A stretch of DNA of 64,000 nt. Source: Hermodice carunculata. Its lineage: Eukaryota; Annelida; Polychaeta; Eunicida; Amphinomidae. The notes beneath the pieces were generated by a model. That model made no database searches. It was given only the letters and a program-made list of their open reading frames with translations, and was not told the origin of the DNA. Numbering within the stretch: position 1 is the first letter of the stretch; every line of letters begins with the position of its first letter. Of this stretch, positions 1 to 13,559 are shown piece after piece. Made by a program: the position numbers and the translations under genes. The stretch spans positions 29,604,337 to 29,668,336 of the forward strand of contig OZ026630.1 in NCBI GenBank assembly GCA_964020975.1, written 5' to 3'.

Positions 1-18
1 AGACACAGACAGACAGAC

Positions 19-85
<67 letters not shown>

Positions 86-118
86 AAAGAAAGAAAAGAA
101 AGAAAAGAAAAACAGAAT
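1..118. repeat. (GAAA)n microsatellite
   Basis: A short GACA stretch is followed by about 25 copies of GAAA/AAAG that decay into AAAAG variants at the right edge. It is cut by the window start, so its full length is unknown. Frames through it are simple Lys/Glu or Phe/Leu/Ser runs and are not genes. Confidence 0.95.
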
Positions 119-3100
119 GTCTGTGTTAGCACACAGACATAAATACTAGTGGGGAGTCCAAAACAAGCCTTACTCATGACACAATTGAGCCTCAATGATG
201 TGGTTGAAACCCTGTAGGTGTCAGCACCATCTGGCACACCCATTCTTGTGATCCTCACACGACACAAAACAGCTGTCCATCACTTGCCTTCTGCAGGTGA
301 GTGGGGGGTCTGTACTAGAAGCTTTTACTGTACCATCAATTACCTAGGAGGCCTCAGCAATTTTGTTTTCTCAGCTTTTACACAAAAGGCTCATCACCCC
401 CATTTTGTCTTATTTGAAGTCCATAAATGTTATATGGAAATTCAAAAGTCACCTCTATATTTGGAGGAGGCAGCCAGAAGGTACAACAAATGAAATTACA
501 CAGAACTCACCATGGACATATCACATTTAAGATGCAATGAACAAACAGAGCATCATGTCAGCCTAAATATCTGACTCAGACTGAATCATCATGACACAGC
601 ATGTAAACAACCAGCCCTTCAGCTGTTTGTATGGTTTCACAACAAAGTCAGCCGATCTTTCTTACAGTTTAAATTACACTTTTGGTTGTCGACTTTTCTG
701 CAACTTACAACTGAATGCATGCTTAACATTATCCTATCTGTACATTGTTAATCTCCAAACCTTTTCTATATGTTTTCTCTGTCTATAAATGTTCCTAATT
801 GGTGATATCACAGAAACCAACAATTATGCAAAAGTGGCCTGAATTATTCATTTCTCTGCTTGGTGCCATATTACACCATCACTTCAGTCTGTTCCTCTAG
901 GTGACTGGTGAACCCTGGTCCAGTTACTGTAAATTGCTTTAATTTCGCTGTATTCTTATTTTCGTTTATATCAGTGATGACACAAAAACATGAAAATAAA
1001 AACACAGTGAAATAGTATTTTAACATTGTTTGAATGGGAATTATGTCCAAAACAGTGAAATTAAAACTACAGTGAAATGTCAAAAATACAAAAACCGTGA
1101 AAATTTATACACGAGAAAATAAAGCAATTTACAGTAGTCAGCACATTGCAGCTGACTGGAGGCGTGGACAGTGGACCTGCCACAGCAGACCAGCCCTGGA
1201 CAGGTGGTGGGCGGGGCTGGCACTGTGCACCTGTCCCCCCTGTTCTAATCTGCCCACAAGCACTGCCAACCCAAAGCTGCATCCCTGACCTCATATGCAG
1301 GACATTTTGAGAGGGTAAATGTAGAGATAGAGAAAATTTAATTACAGCAATGACTGCTCCCTCACCCTGTCCTACTGACTTCTCTGTGACAAAAGTTGTG
1401 TGACAGTGGAATCAATGATATTCAACCAAAACACCATTTTCTCCATGAATCTGATTAAGCTGAAGTTTTTCTCACAATCTTTTGTAAACCAAATTTCTTT
1501 CAATGACCTACATGTGTATGAGAAGCAGTGTCAGTTTAGAAATTTCTTAAGAAGGGAGTTGCTTTTAGTGCAGGGCAGGAGTCTGTGGCTTCTGAATTTT
1601 ACCATTTTGATATCTCATTTCTCACCCTTTCCTGGCACCATGAAGACATATTTTACACTGTGTTGGTCTACAGATTCTTATCAAATTTATGGTCCATTCT
1701 GGAGGGGGAGAAAATTCCCCCAAAGGAGCTCAACAACAACACCCCCCCACCCCCCCGCCCCCAATGCCTACCACATGTTAAGTTCCTCAGCTAAACATAC
1801 ACTTTTCACAGACTCAGTACAACTGTAGGCTACCCCACAATTATAATCAGACCATTGCTGGTCATTTGTGGAATAAAATCTTTTTTTTTTTTTTTTTTTT
1901 TTTTGTTGACAAGTTGATCATCTTTTCCTGTCATACAGAGCATAAAAATGTCCGTCTTACTATAATGTACCTATTTCATACTGTCTATCTGCAAGTAATG
2001 TTTCACATGCATAACTGCCCCAATTTCTCAAAATATGCTCTGGAAATAACAAAATCATTTGCTGTACATGGAAAGATGGATGAGAATGATCACTGCTGGT
2101 CTGTCCTTGATACCATTTGTTGTGAAACCCTTTCCCTTTTTACTCACAAAAATAACTATCCAAGAGCCCAGGCATCAAAACAATGAAGCCCTAACCCTTG
2201 ATGTACATCTAGCCCCTCATACACTATGACCATAATATCTGGCACAGAAGACTACACCATCTGCTTCTGAGGCCACACACTGGTTCACCAAACACTCCAG
2301 TCTGTCCATTCCATAAATAACCTCAATTGAAACACTCCTTCATATTCAAGCACAGAAATTCATTTATCTTCCTCAACTGCACACGCCCCTTTGATCTGAG
2401 CTGAACTATTGAACCTTGAAATACACTGTCTTGGAAATATAGCTCTAAGGCTTTCACAACAAAATAGCTGGTCAAGATAAATTGAAATTAATATTCCATC
2501 TCTTCCTGAGAAAACAGGTTTCATATGACATCCACTGCATTTTGGTTTCTGTGACCTTTTTCCAGAATGATTCCTGGTGTATGTTTGTTTACAAAAATAG
2601 TTTGACTTTTACCAAAGAAAAATTTATTTTGTGTAGTAATTTACATCCAATTAACAAAGAAGTTTGCCATCTTTCCTTGCTTATTAAGTGCTATGCATTA
2701 TCCTTCACAATGTATAGTAATTTAAATATATCACACTGACAAAAATTTACAAATGTTTTTATGACTAAGTATTTTGGATTCAAACAAACTGTGACCTAGG
2801 TTGTTACAGTACTTTATTCAAGTCTGGTGCCCTGAAGTAGAGGAGCAAACAGAATAGAAATCTTCCAAACAAGAAATAATACAACTTGAAACCTCAGCAC
2901 TTTACATCAGATGTACCCTGATATTCCAGTTTCACTACCACACTTAATTTGTCCATTGCCAGTGTCTCAGTATGTCGACTTTACAACACGTGTTGTTGGG
3001 CATCAAGTTCACAGAAGCATCTTACATTGCATGTTAGGCAGCCCGATGACAAAACTGGTAACAAGACCCCTGGCACAAGACGCCCCCAAGACATCACCCC

Positions 3101-3488
3101 TTGAACTGCTAGGCTCTGCTCCTCACATAAAATATGTGACCCCTGACAGCACCATGCTGTAATATGTTGCCAATTAAAGGAAGGGGGATACTCCTGAGGG
3201 AGGATGGAACTGAATAGGATAGAAAACAGACATAGTCATTAGCTTGCTTGTAAACAACACCTCACCACAACAATCACCAACAGAAACATTATTGGATCTT
3301 ATCTCTCACACAGCTCACGTTACAACTTGGCTCATACAAGGGAACGAGAGACACTGCATTTTGTAGACAATACTGCTGATGCAAACAAACTTTTTTTCTT
3401 CCCCCCCCCCAAAAAAAGTTAAAAATATATTTATTGTGTTCTAATGTGACTGTAGCTATCTTGGGTCAAATGATGGAAGACAATTCTA
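119..3488. other. Gene-free stretch, mostly unique sequence
   Basis: I see no assignable gene. A weak exon-like piece at 218-296 (plus) ends in CTGCAG before GTGAGT and stays open, but its acceptor lacks a good pyrimidine tract. A C-rich run lies near 1740-1760, a T-run of about 24 at 1881-1904 and a C-run at 3402-3411. A GC-richer patch at 1140-1290 has no convincing frame. An open frame of 83 codons at 2911-3162 (plus) has no recognisable domain. Confidence 0.5.
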
Positions 3489-4214
3489 CTGGCATTGTCA
3501 TTGCCATTCCGATGAACACAGTTACACCGATGAACACAGTTACACCGGCATCTTCATTGCCATTCTGATAACCACAGTTATACTGGTATTGTCATTGCCA
3601 TTGTGATGAACATGGATATACGGGCATCATCATTGCCATTCTGATGAACACAGTTACACTGGCATTGTCATTGCCATTGTGATGAACATGGTTATACTGG
3701 CATCGTCATTGCCATTCTGATGAACATGGTTATACTGGCATTGTCATTGCCATTGTGATGAACACAGTTATACTGGCATTGTCATTGCCATTGTGATGAA
3801 CACAGTTATACTGGCATTGTCATTGCCACTGTGATGAACACAGTTATACTGGCATTGTCATTGGCACTCTGATGAACACAGTTATACTGGCATTGTCATT
3901 GCCATTGTGATGAACACAGTTATACTGGCACTGTCATTGCCATTGTGATGAACACAGTTATACTGGCACTGTCATTGGCATTCTGATGAACACAGTTATA
4001 CTGGCACTGTCATTGCCATTGTGATGAACACAGTTATACTGGCACTGTCATTGCCATTGTGATGAACACAGTTATACTGGCACTGTCATTGCCATTGTGA
4101 TGAACATGGTTATACTGGCACTGTCATTGCCATTCTTATGAACACGGTTATACTGGCACTGTCATTGCCATTGTGATGAACACAGTTATACTGGCATTGT
4201 CATTGCCATTGTGA
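3489..4214. repeat. Minisatellite, 38-bp unit, about 19 copies
   Basis: The unit starts TCATTGCCATTGTGATGAAC and ends with AGTTATACTGGCA. Copies in the middle are nearly identical; those at the left edge are more diverged and partly shortened. The array shares two blocks (TCATTGCCAT and AGTTATACT) with the array that starts about 150 bp to its right, so the two probably have a common origin. Confidence 0.95.
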
Positions 4215-4370
4215 TCAAGTATGTATCCAAGATTCAGGATTCACATCTATTTATTAGACATATATATACATATACATAAGATCAGCAGATACAAGAGAAC
4301 AGTCAGCAACAGCCTTTCATTACTGTCACATTCCAGTAGACCCTTACACCATGCAGGGTCAAGTGTTAAT

Positions 4371-4725
4371 ATCATTGCCATATCAAGTTATACTCTTCTG
4401 CAATGAATGGTAATTGGTTATCATCATTGCCTTATTCAGTTATACTCTTCCAGTGAATGGTCAATGGTTATCATCATTACCAATCACTCTTCCTCCAATG
4501 AATGGTCAATAATTATCATCATTGCCATCTTCAGTTATACTCTCCTGCAATGGATGATCAATGGTTATCATCATTGCCATTTAAAGTTATACTCTTCCAC
4601 AATGAATGGTCAACGGTTATCACCATTGCTATATCAAGTTATACTCTGCTACAATGAATGGTCAATGGTTATCATTATTGCCATCTCAAGTTAAACTCTT
4701 CAACAATGAATTGCCATGGTAATCA
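4371..4725. repeat. Minisatellite, about 50-bp unit, 7 copies
   Basis: The unit runs from ATCATTGCCAT through AGTTATACTCTTC and GAATGGTCAATGGTTATC. Start-to-start spacings of the first block are about 52, 50, 45, 51, 52 and 52 bp. The ATCATTGCCAT and AGTTATACT blocks match the 38-bp array to the left. A 95-codon open frame crosses the array on the plus strand but only reflects the repeat. Confidence 0.9.
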
Positions 4726-5046
4726 TCCAGTAGGATATTCAGTTATCAAGGCTACAAAGCAGTTGATGATGATCAATCACTGCCATATGCAGTTCAAAGC
4801 CTCCCTGAACTGTACAACATGGGGCCACTGCTGACTGAAAGAAATAATGCTGCTGTTGATTGTCATTAGTACCTAATTGATAGCAAGCAGTGACAACCTA
4901 CCTGAAATGAACATACAGAAGGAAGGTTTTTTTTACTCAAAATTCACATTCTGATTCCTGTTTCATATTTTCTAATAAGTAAAAGGGGTGAATTCAAATC
5001 AAATTCACATTGCACTTCAAATCCATAGAAACTACTTAATATTTAC

Positions 5047-5391
5047 GCCGGGGGGGGGTACTCCCCGGAATTTTTGGTGGGTAGGCTCCACCGAGGGTAC
5101 AAAACCCGGACCCAACGGGAGTGGAACCAATGTGAAAATGGGGGGTCTTTTGGAGCTTGTATTGAAAAAAAAAATGAAATTTTACATAAAATTTGGTTTA
5201 TTTTGGGGCAATTTGGAGACAGGAATTGAAAAACACAGGGGTCTTTGGGTGAGACAAGCGAAAAAGGGGGGTCTTTTAGAGCTACAAGCAGGAAAAAGGG
5301 GGGTCTTAGAGAGCGACAAGTACCGAAAATAGGGGGTCTTTTCCGCGGCGCCTACCCGTATAGCAAGGTATAGTAAGTACCCCCCCCCCGG
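5047..5391. mobile_element. 345-bp element with G-run/C-run terminal inverted repeats and 8-bp TSD
   Basis: The left end reads CCGGGGGGGGGTACT and the right end AGTACCCCCCCCCCGG, a terminal inverted repeat. The flanks carry a direct repeat ATATTTAC (5039-5046 and 5392-5399), a clean 8-bp target-site duplication. The interior repeats GGGGGGTCTTTT-type blocks about four times and has no gene, so this is a non-autonomous DNA element. Matching duplications and ends suggest a fairly recent insertion. Elements with GGGGGGGTACTCC ends occur in other invertebrate genomes as I recall; that link is from memory. Superfamily not assigned; an 8-bp duplication fits hAT- or P-like transposases. Confidence 0.8.
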
Positions 5392-5730
5392 ATATTTACA
5401 CAGCATTAATGCTTGTCATTTCTCAAAATAACATTGTTTCATCTGGAAACAGATCAAACTCCAGATATATGCATATTTGAATCACACAAAGTGAATTTTG
5501 AGGAACAAATGGTCAATGTTGTATGGCAGAATGGGCTGTGTTCTGGTACAGTGCTAGTTCATCTGGGCCTAAACAAGGGTTAACACCACCACCCCCCCCC
5601 CTCCAACTGGCTAAAAGCAGCCACTGGTCAAATGTGGTCTGCTTCAATGTTGTACACTGATTTGAAGAGTAATAAAAAACAATCTGTATGAAAATTACAG
5701 CTGAGACCTAACAAGACAACATACTTCAAA

Positions 5731-5825
5731 TCAACAGTTCTTCTTGGCATGGGTTGGGTGCTTAGCAACTAGTTGACACCATTGAAAGCTGTTGACTCCA
5801 TGATGATTCAATGGAAAAGGGTTAA
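5731..5825 (+). mobile_element. Fragment of the TTAA-flanked hairpin element family
   Basis: A left arm TCAACAGTTCTTCTTGGCA and a right arm ending GAAAGCTGTTGACTCC face each other across about 45 bp, followed by GGAAAAGGGTTAA, which resembles the family's terminal repeat. The arms are diverged, so this is an old copy. See the better copies at 38903-39148 and 50297-50529. Confidence 0.45.
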
Positions 5826-8800
5826 TTGGGCCAGACAGGCTGGGCCTATATAAGGGTATGTTTCTCAGAGAAGAAAGGATATTTACAATCGTGGAAAAAA
5901 GAAAAAGAAAAAATTCAAAACTTTTTAACTGACACAAATAATGGATCACATGGCTACTTTTCCAGGGTGGATGTGCATACATGTAGTATTATGACTCAGT
6001 AATACTCTGGTTTTGGCATGTGCACAAGTACACATAATTAGTGACTCAACGTTGATACATCTAATTGGTGCCAGCCATCAAGGGTTAATTTTTTCTTGGG
6101 GGAACACCTGAGCAAAAATGCTAGAGAGTTACTGGCTGATCTGTGAGTCAGTGATGTGTTCATGTTGCTAAACCTATGTGCCCCTGTCAAGTTGTGACTC
6201 ACCAAACTTGTTTTCTTGTTTGTAGCAGCAGTGGCAGGCATGCGAGAGGTCTACCTGTAAGGGTCCACATGCCGGTGTCTTGCCTCATCTAAGTCATTAC
6301 AGGTGCTGCATCTTGTAATCATTCCTTACAAGTCAGTTTGGCAAGCTGCTAGAAAGCAGGAGAGGGCCCCTGTGGTGGCTGGCAACTTGTTACTGCAGGC
6401 CTGTCTGCACTGCCTTGTATAGACTGCTAGCATTATCAACACATATATATGTGCTTAATTCATTGGAAATGCCCAGATGGACCAAGACAGTATTCTCATA
6501 GGTCCTGAAGACTCACTGCAGGAACTTTTGTGTTTGTGGTCAATGTATGCGACAGATGAATGCAACTGTTTTTTTCCTAGGTCTGCATCTTCAGATGCAA
6601 ACTGGAGAGATAAAATAAACCTCTCACATAATATATGTAACCTTCCATGATACTGAATTTACAGAGCTAAACCACATTGCCCTTCCCCTGCAAACCAGGT
6701 ACATTAAGACCAAACCAACATTAATATTCTGTTATTCAACACGTGTTGTTGCCCTCCACCCCCCACCCGCTGGAGGCTGAATACCCTCCATGTAAGTTAT
6801 TAGCCTGCTTAGCAGTCACTCAGACCGAACAGGGCTGATTTGTGACCCTCCTTTGTAAGTGTCACATCAAGGGGTAGAATGTTTGGTTAGCAATCAAGCA
6901 TGAGATACTTCATCTACAATATCACAAACTACTCCTTTGAGAACCCACTGACCCTGCCTCTTACCATGGTATGGGCAAAATCTTGACCAATGCCACATGT
7001 CTGAGTCAGGTGTAAATTCATGTACACAAGTTTCCACACTTTTTGCATTTCAGGCTTTTCACTGAAGTTTTAATTTTACAATTTTGAACACAGATCCCAT
7101 TAAATCTATGTTAAAATACTGGGTTTGTTTTTGTTTGTTTATTTTCTTAAGTATGGTTGTGTGCCATCATTGAGTTAAGTGATAATAAAAATACACCAAA
7201 ATTTGATTAATTTACAGCACTAGGAATTTATACTTTTCTTTAGTGTCATGTCTTTTGACATGTAGACAGCCCTGAGAGTGTTTATTATTTCTGTCACACA
7301 CAGCTTGGTTGTCTTTTTCGGTCCCTTAGGATATCACATTAGGGAGGCATCATCCTGAGATCAGAGGACAGCAGGTCATTGAACAGTTGTAGCAGAACGT
7401 TGCCTCAGTATCTTTTATGTTCCACAATGTTTTTGAACTGCTTGAGGACACTCCACATTGACAGAGAATGTCTGCTGTAGGTACTGTCTCTCTTTTGTAG
7501 TAAGATATTTTTTATTTGGGTCCATGTACTGGTATTAACCTATTCACTTCCTCAAACATTCCATACACAATTACCCTACCTCTTCTCATATTGCAACATC
7601 AATAATCCCTGCCCCCTTTTTGGGGTGGGGGTGAGTTGGGGAAGCACCAATATAGAATGATGACAACACTGACATCTACAAGAAACTTGGCACATGTTTG
7701 TTCAGACAAGGGGAAGTGTCATATTGCACACTAATAGTTTATTACTTCACTAGATCAGTTATCTGGGTCACAGTAGCTGAACAATCTTTGCAGTTTGGAG
7801 ACATAAACCAACAGTGGTTCTCCATTGGCCAACATGGGGAACCACTTTGACATTCAGGTTACCAAAACATACTCCAGTGTTTGAGTGACCAGTGTCTTGG
7901 GTAGTGATCATTAGATGGCAGCACCTTGGTCTCACCCATTGCTTAAAAATGAGTCACTCAATATCAAGTGTGGGTGTGCCACACTATCAGCATCATTATA
8001 GCCAAAGGATAGTATCAAGCATAATCACCTTATAGTCTTAACCAGTGCCATATATGTATCTCATGTGCACACTACCAAGTCTTTGGTAATTATCTGAGAT
8101 GGAAGCTGATAGGTTTAAAGGCCTTTATGTCATTTGTTTTCTTTTTGTTTTCACCTTGGTTCCATAGTGATTGAGCTAGAAAGGCATTTTCTGTTACTGA
8201 AAAACCTCAAATTCATTATCTGTTTCTGTGAGGGAAGAATCCATAGCCATAAGAATGAATAGAGGGGACTAAGAACTGCTAAAAGTTGCTCTGGTGACAA
8301 AAGTTTTGCTTTTGATGTGATTAGGCAAGGGTATGCCTTATTACTTCCAAGATATTTGATGGATTAGCTTTCCCAATGTTAAAACAGCTTTGCCCACAAG
8401 CTGCAACAAGGAAGTTGATTTGTAGTCTGGTGACAAAAAACATGACTTGTGAAATATATAACACAAGTAGAAGCCAGAATTCAGCATATTCAGTGCAAGT
8501 TACATGTGCCTGATGTCAAACTAACTACAGTTTGGTAGCTTACAAAATGTTTTCCAATTTTTAATCACTCTACATTTACCTGTTAATATACATGTACTCT
8601 GTACCTCAGCTATCTTATGATATGATCTGTAGTTTATATAACGAAACTTTAACATATGAAATGTCTAGGTTTAGTTTTTACAGAATGACACGATGGACTA
8701 ATATGCCAGTAAAAAAGTTAAATTCTTAAAGTGATTTTTTTCTGGCATAGCTCTGATGTACAAACAATCTGCCACCACTGGTATGTGTACTATATTTATA

Positions 8801-9151
8801 TCTAAGAATCTCTAACATCACAAATAGAGTGGTCTGTGGTAGAACAGCACACACATGCTCACAAGTTGTGTGCCTGCAGGTAAGGCTGGCTACCATTTAT
8901 ATTGTTGTTTTGGTGAAGTACAGCTAGCTATGATATATGTGCACTGCCATGACAGGTTCATCAGTTGCACATTTACAAGGTTGTCCATGCAGGGCAGCAC
9001 ACAGCCTACACTGACAGCCCCCATCACTGACAGGCCACCATCACCCATGTGTACCGGCCACCTCTCACTGCCCACACAGGGGGTGGCTCTTTGGTCTTTT
9101 CTCTTCAACTTATTCTGGTCCATCCATACATGTCACCCAGTTGGGCTATGA
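5826..9151. other. Gene-free stretch
   Basis: No assignable gene. A 31-nt piece at 6226-6256 (plus) sits behind a good pyrimidine-rich acceptor and before GTAAGG; all three frames are open, so it is uninformative. Another exon-like piece at 8807-8880 (plus) ends CTGCAG before GTAAGG and is open in one frame. A CTCF-like motif lies at 7911-7925. The rest is unremarkable AT-rich DNA. Confidence 0.45.

Positions 9152-9219
<68 letters not shown>
9152..9219. repeat. (AC)n microsatellite
   Basis: About 34 uninterrupted AC dinucleotides followed by a short CT-rich tail. Likely polymorphic in length. Confidence 0.98.
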
Positions 9220-9221
<2 letters not shown>

Positions 9222-9539
9222 CTCTCCCTCTCTCTATGCATGCATGTGTGTGTATTTTCCATCCGATTTTCGAAAATCAATAGTTATAATGTTGCATGCA
9301 CCATACAGATCCTCCAAAACAATCAAGGCTTACCTATACATGTACTCAACATTTCATTTACTATAAAAACTAACTTAGCATACAGGATACCTTTAGCTTT
9401 TACCAGTTGAGTAGCCATTTCACCACCTTTGCCCCCCCCCCTCCCCATCCCCACCCATGGGATTTACTCTGAATCAGCTGCCATCTGCAATTAGGAATCT
9501 ACCTCAAGTTACAGCATGGAAACTTACTTACTTCAAGCA

Positions 9540-10100
9540 GTCATGTGACAATGAAGTCAAGATCATCCATCTACAACTATGAACAAGGTTTTATTTAAAC
9601 ACATTCTCCCCAAGTTTGATCAACTTCAATCAAATCCCTTTTGAGTTACTCCACAGACAATGAATTCCCTTATAAAGCTAAGGACCTTAAAAATGAGATC
9701 ATGGCCATCCAACTGCAATCCAAAGCATGATCTTTCCAAAACACATAATTTGACCAAGTTTGACAAATTTTTGTCAAATACTTGTCAAGTTATCTCATGT
9801 GAATTTATTTTCCACCATAGAGTCCTGTCATATTAAGAAGATGTCAAGATCATCCATCTGCCTTCCCCACTGACCACTTCAACAAACACTCGGCTCAAGT
9901 TTGATCAACTTTTGTCAAATCCTTCTCCACATATCAGTTAGACACTGATTCGATTTAAAAAGTTGGCAACCTTTGGAATGAGATCAAAATCATCCATCTG
10001 GAATCCAAGGTGAGATGTCACCTAGTCATATAATCAAACCAAGTATGACAAACTGCTATCAAACTGATGTTGAGTTATCACACAGATATTTATTGAAAAA
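9540..10100. repeat. Degenerate tandem repeat, unit about 130 bp
   Basis: Blocks AAGATCATCCATCTGCAA, AAGTTTGATCAACTT and GTCAAAT-CCTT followed by GAGTTATC recur in the same order four or five times, each time diverged. It looks like an old tandem array, or tandem sub-repeats of a decayed interspersed element. Confidence 0.6.
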
Positions 10101-12641
10101 CAAGAAGAAATGCAAGCCTGTTATCATTTCATACAGCAGGGAGACATAGCTATACACATGACTGCCATCATTAAATCCTTTGTCCAGTCTTTTGACACAC
10201 TGACCAGCGTTAACCTGGACACTTCCACAGCTGCCAGCACCTTTTACTCATGCAAGATTCTCCACATGTCTCCGCACTGTTGTTGCCAAACCAAGTTCTA
10301 CCTGGTTACAGCCAGTGCCCGGCATCACTGGGCCACATATATACACACACCTTCCAACAGCTATCACCGCAAATAAACAACTGTCTGCCCCTCATCAGGC
10401 TCCTTTGGGACCCTAATATTCACACTGAAAAATTCACATCATCGCTTGTCTGAAACCTGACCTCCCATCCTTCATCACTGTCTCAGTATATTTGGGTTCT
10501 CAGCTACTAAACTCTGCCTATTTTATTTACAATGAACCACATGCACACTGTAGTTTATGACAAACATGGGTTACCTCCGAGCTCCTGGACGCAAACTCCT
10601 ATAACATGTATTTACTACAATTTTTTCCCATTTTTTCCCCCTGGGCAGGCAGAAAAGCTATAAATAATGCAGTGTAGTAAGACTACAGGGTCTCTCAGCA
10701 GTCTATTGCAGGGATCACATCTTTGTGGCCTCTCGTGCTCATCAAGTAGGACCTCCCCCAGTTAACCCTATCCACCTTTATCTGGGCTGTAACCTGAGCA
10801 GCGCAGGCTTTATGTGGCTGCAATGTGTGGGTGGCTCACCATAGAACCCATACCAACATACTATCAACCTACCTGCCAGATTCCTCCCTCATACACCTTG
10901 AGCTTCACAGCTTCTCCAAACCTAGCACACTCTACCAATGATTCTTTGTTCTGGTACACATATAAAGAGTTACAAACAATGTAAACTTTACATTTGTGTC
11001 TGAATCACTATTACTCTAATATTGTTTAATACCATCAGACATTAACTGTAGATAGGAAAAGTGTAAATTTTTGACATTGTCTGGTATGTTGTTACAGCAT
11101 TGAATGATACTCTGCTTTGTTTATTTACATTCCTGCACAAAGAAGGGTAAACAATGCATGAGGTAAATAAAGTAAACATTTGCTTACCTTGGAGGGTCTG
11201 CAGTTGCCGCCACCAGCCACATGAAAAAAAGAAAAAAAGAGAGCATACTTTAGCAAAAAGAAAGAGTTTGTAGTCGACTATGGCCTGATGTCACATGGCT
11301 ATGGTGGTGTGGGGGCTGTCCAGGCCACCACACTCTCAGTCCATGCTGTCAAGTACTGGTCAAAGTGAAGCCTGCCTCCTACGGCTGGCCATACATCACG
11401 ATGTTCTTACTCCACTACCAGACCTGGCAGCTCCTACAGTGTGTCTGTAGTAAGGACTCGTATCCCAAACACCATGTGCACAGTGGATGGACCCTTGCCA
11501 GCTGTGTTGTGCCCCGTAGACATCATGGATGCAGCCTTCACTTGCTCCTTTGCTGCTCTTCTGTCCTAAACCCGCTCCCCTTGGACCTTATGCTGATAGG
11601 ACGGCCTCAGGTACCTCCTGGCTGGTCTCTCCCACTGACCCACAAGCTTCAGAGGCTGGGTGCATCTGTGTCCCTGTGTGCAGGCCAGCCAAGCCAACTC
11701 ACACCCTCACCTAATTGCCACTCGCAGCTCACCCAAGAAAATGGTCAATATTATGGAAAGTGGCATATGCAAGCCACAATGTAATTACAGATGCATGCAG
11801 GCTGATTCATCTGTATGTTGTCCTGGTCACACTCTGTACTACTTGTACTGCAGGGTCAGCCAGCCATTGCCTGTGTACACTCATACAAGTACCAGGTGGC
11901 AGCAGAGGTACTGCCATCCTATCACTGCATACACACATAATACATCACACAGGCAGGGGGTGTACCAGTGCTGCTCAGGCCCTCAGTCACTCCCAACATA
12001 TGTCAGGGAAACCTGACTCCTGGGCAAGGTGTGCCCAACCATGATACCACGCTTTAAGTTTCTAGTTTCTTTATTAACTCAGAGTAAAACGCTGTAAATT
12101 GGGTCCACAAGCAGAAACAACCCCCATATCATGTGGTTATGGCAGGAAACACATAATGCAAAAAGAAGGGTGGGGTAAAACATAGAGCAATGCTTTTATC
12201 TGACAAAAAAATCTACTTTTAACAGATATATTTCAATAAAATTTAAGATTATACAATGTTTATTACAATAATTTATGTTTGTTCTATCAGCAACAGAACC
12301 AGGGAAACATTTCACCTCTTTCAGAAGACATGACTATTTCCCTTGGTAATTGTGACCAGGGGTGTCAACACATCCAGTTTTTTACAATTCAATCACTTTG
12401 TAATCTTCTTATAAGATGATAATAAGGTAAGGTGGCATTTTTTCATATTTTTTTGGCTAGAAATATATACCAGTGTATGTACACAAAGCTGAGAGCTTCT
12501 GGACATAGCATGGAGCTTGTAGACCCTTTCTGATGACATACATACTGGATTTTATTTTGCGAGGACAACTCACCTGGTATACCAACATACATTATAATCT
12601 GTCTCACATGTGTCAGAGGACTTGAATCCCCATATTAATGT
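10101..12641. other. Gene-free stretch, part GC-richer
   Basis: The 11280-12050 part is GC-richer and carries overlapping open frames of 109-139 codons on the plus strand, none with a recognisable domain or a convincing exon boundary. On the minus strand a strong donor (CCAAG before GTAAGC, near 11188) sits behind a pyrimidine tract and a GCAG acceptor that would leave only a 10-nt exon. I see no assignable gene. Confidence 0.4.
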
Positions 12642-13096
12642 ACAGTAGTCCCTCCCTTGAGAGACAACCCCTGGTGTCATCCAAGAAGTGATCATATAAA
12701 GCAGGTGGTCTCTGCAAAGGAGGTTGACTCTTGCACCACCTGCCTAACAACTAACAATTACTTTGAATTCCCATCCACAATTTAGGGTTAAACATGGCTG
12801 ATGTAATCTTGCAGTCATGTGTTCACCCATTTGTTGTTATTACATATTTTGGATTTGTTAACTGGTTTTGATGAATACTTTCCCAATCTTGTACAAAATA
12901 GGTGGGTTTTACTTGTCTGAAATCGGGATAGATAAGTGGTCTTTTAGGGTCATTTTGTGTGGTCACTGGTCAAATTCTGTAGGTGGTCTCCCAAAAGAGG
13001 TAAACTATCATTAGAAGGTGCTTTTGCATGGTAAAAATGGTCACATAAGGCAGGTATTCTCCCATAAGAAGGGTCTTTCAAAAGAGGGACTACTCT
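12642..13096. mobile_element. TA-flanked MITE, ends CAGTAGTCCCTC
   Basis: The left end ACAGTAGTCCCTCCCTTGAG is mirrored by the right end TTCAAAAGAGGGACTACTCT; about 20 of 24 positions match. Ends beginning CAGT next to TA fit Tc1/mariner-type non-autonomous elements. The interior, about 410 bp, has related blocks such as GGTCACATAAGGCAGGT and AAAGCAGGTGGTCTC and no gene. A second copy lies at 40499-40679 and a left end at 30581. Confidence 0.7.
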
Positions 13097-13559
13097 ACTA
13101 CTACAATCAACATTATAAAGTGCTTTACTATACCTGTCAAATGTTATCAGAAATCCCCTTGTATTTTCATGTTTTAGCATAGTCAAAAGTTAAGGGCTGG
13201 CTTTGGCATTTTCTAGAGCATGAGGTTTTCTGATGCATTTGTGAGTATAATATCACCCTGTCAGATGGTCAAAGATAAAGTGGGTATAACATGGCAAAAT
13301 ATATAAGTATAAATAAACAAACAACTTTCTAAATTTGACAGGCAGATATCTATGATTTTTCCTCACAATACCTATATTTACAGTCAACCTTTTATACGTT
13401 TCAACTTGAATATCTGATGACATATGCCAATCATTAGTAAATCCCCAAATTGAACACATTTTTTTTAATAATTCACTTGCAAAATATGCTGCCAGTTTGT
13501 TTTTGTCCAATTTGACCTTTTTCTTGATAACAATAGCATTACATGTACTCTGGTATTTT

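Noticed and set aside
218-296. Exon-like piece ending CTGCAG before GTGAGT
   Set aside because: The acceptor lacks a pyrimidine tract, and the opposite strand of the same stretch is also open for tens of codons.
3489-4214. CRISPR-like look of regularly spaced 30-55 bp repeats (several arrays)
   Set aside because: Units abut with no unique spacers, no cas genes, and the setting is an animal genome.
11180-11260. Possible minus-strand first exon reading MWLVAATADPPR before a strong GTAAGC donor
   Set aside because: The only good acceptor would leave a 10-nt exon, and nothing else supports a start here.
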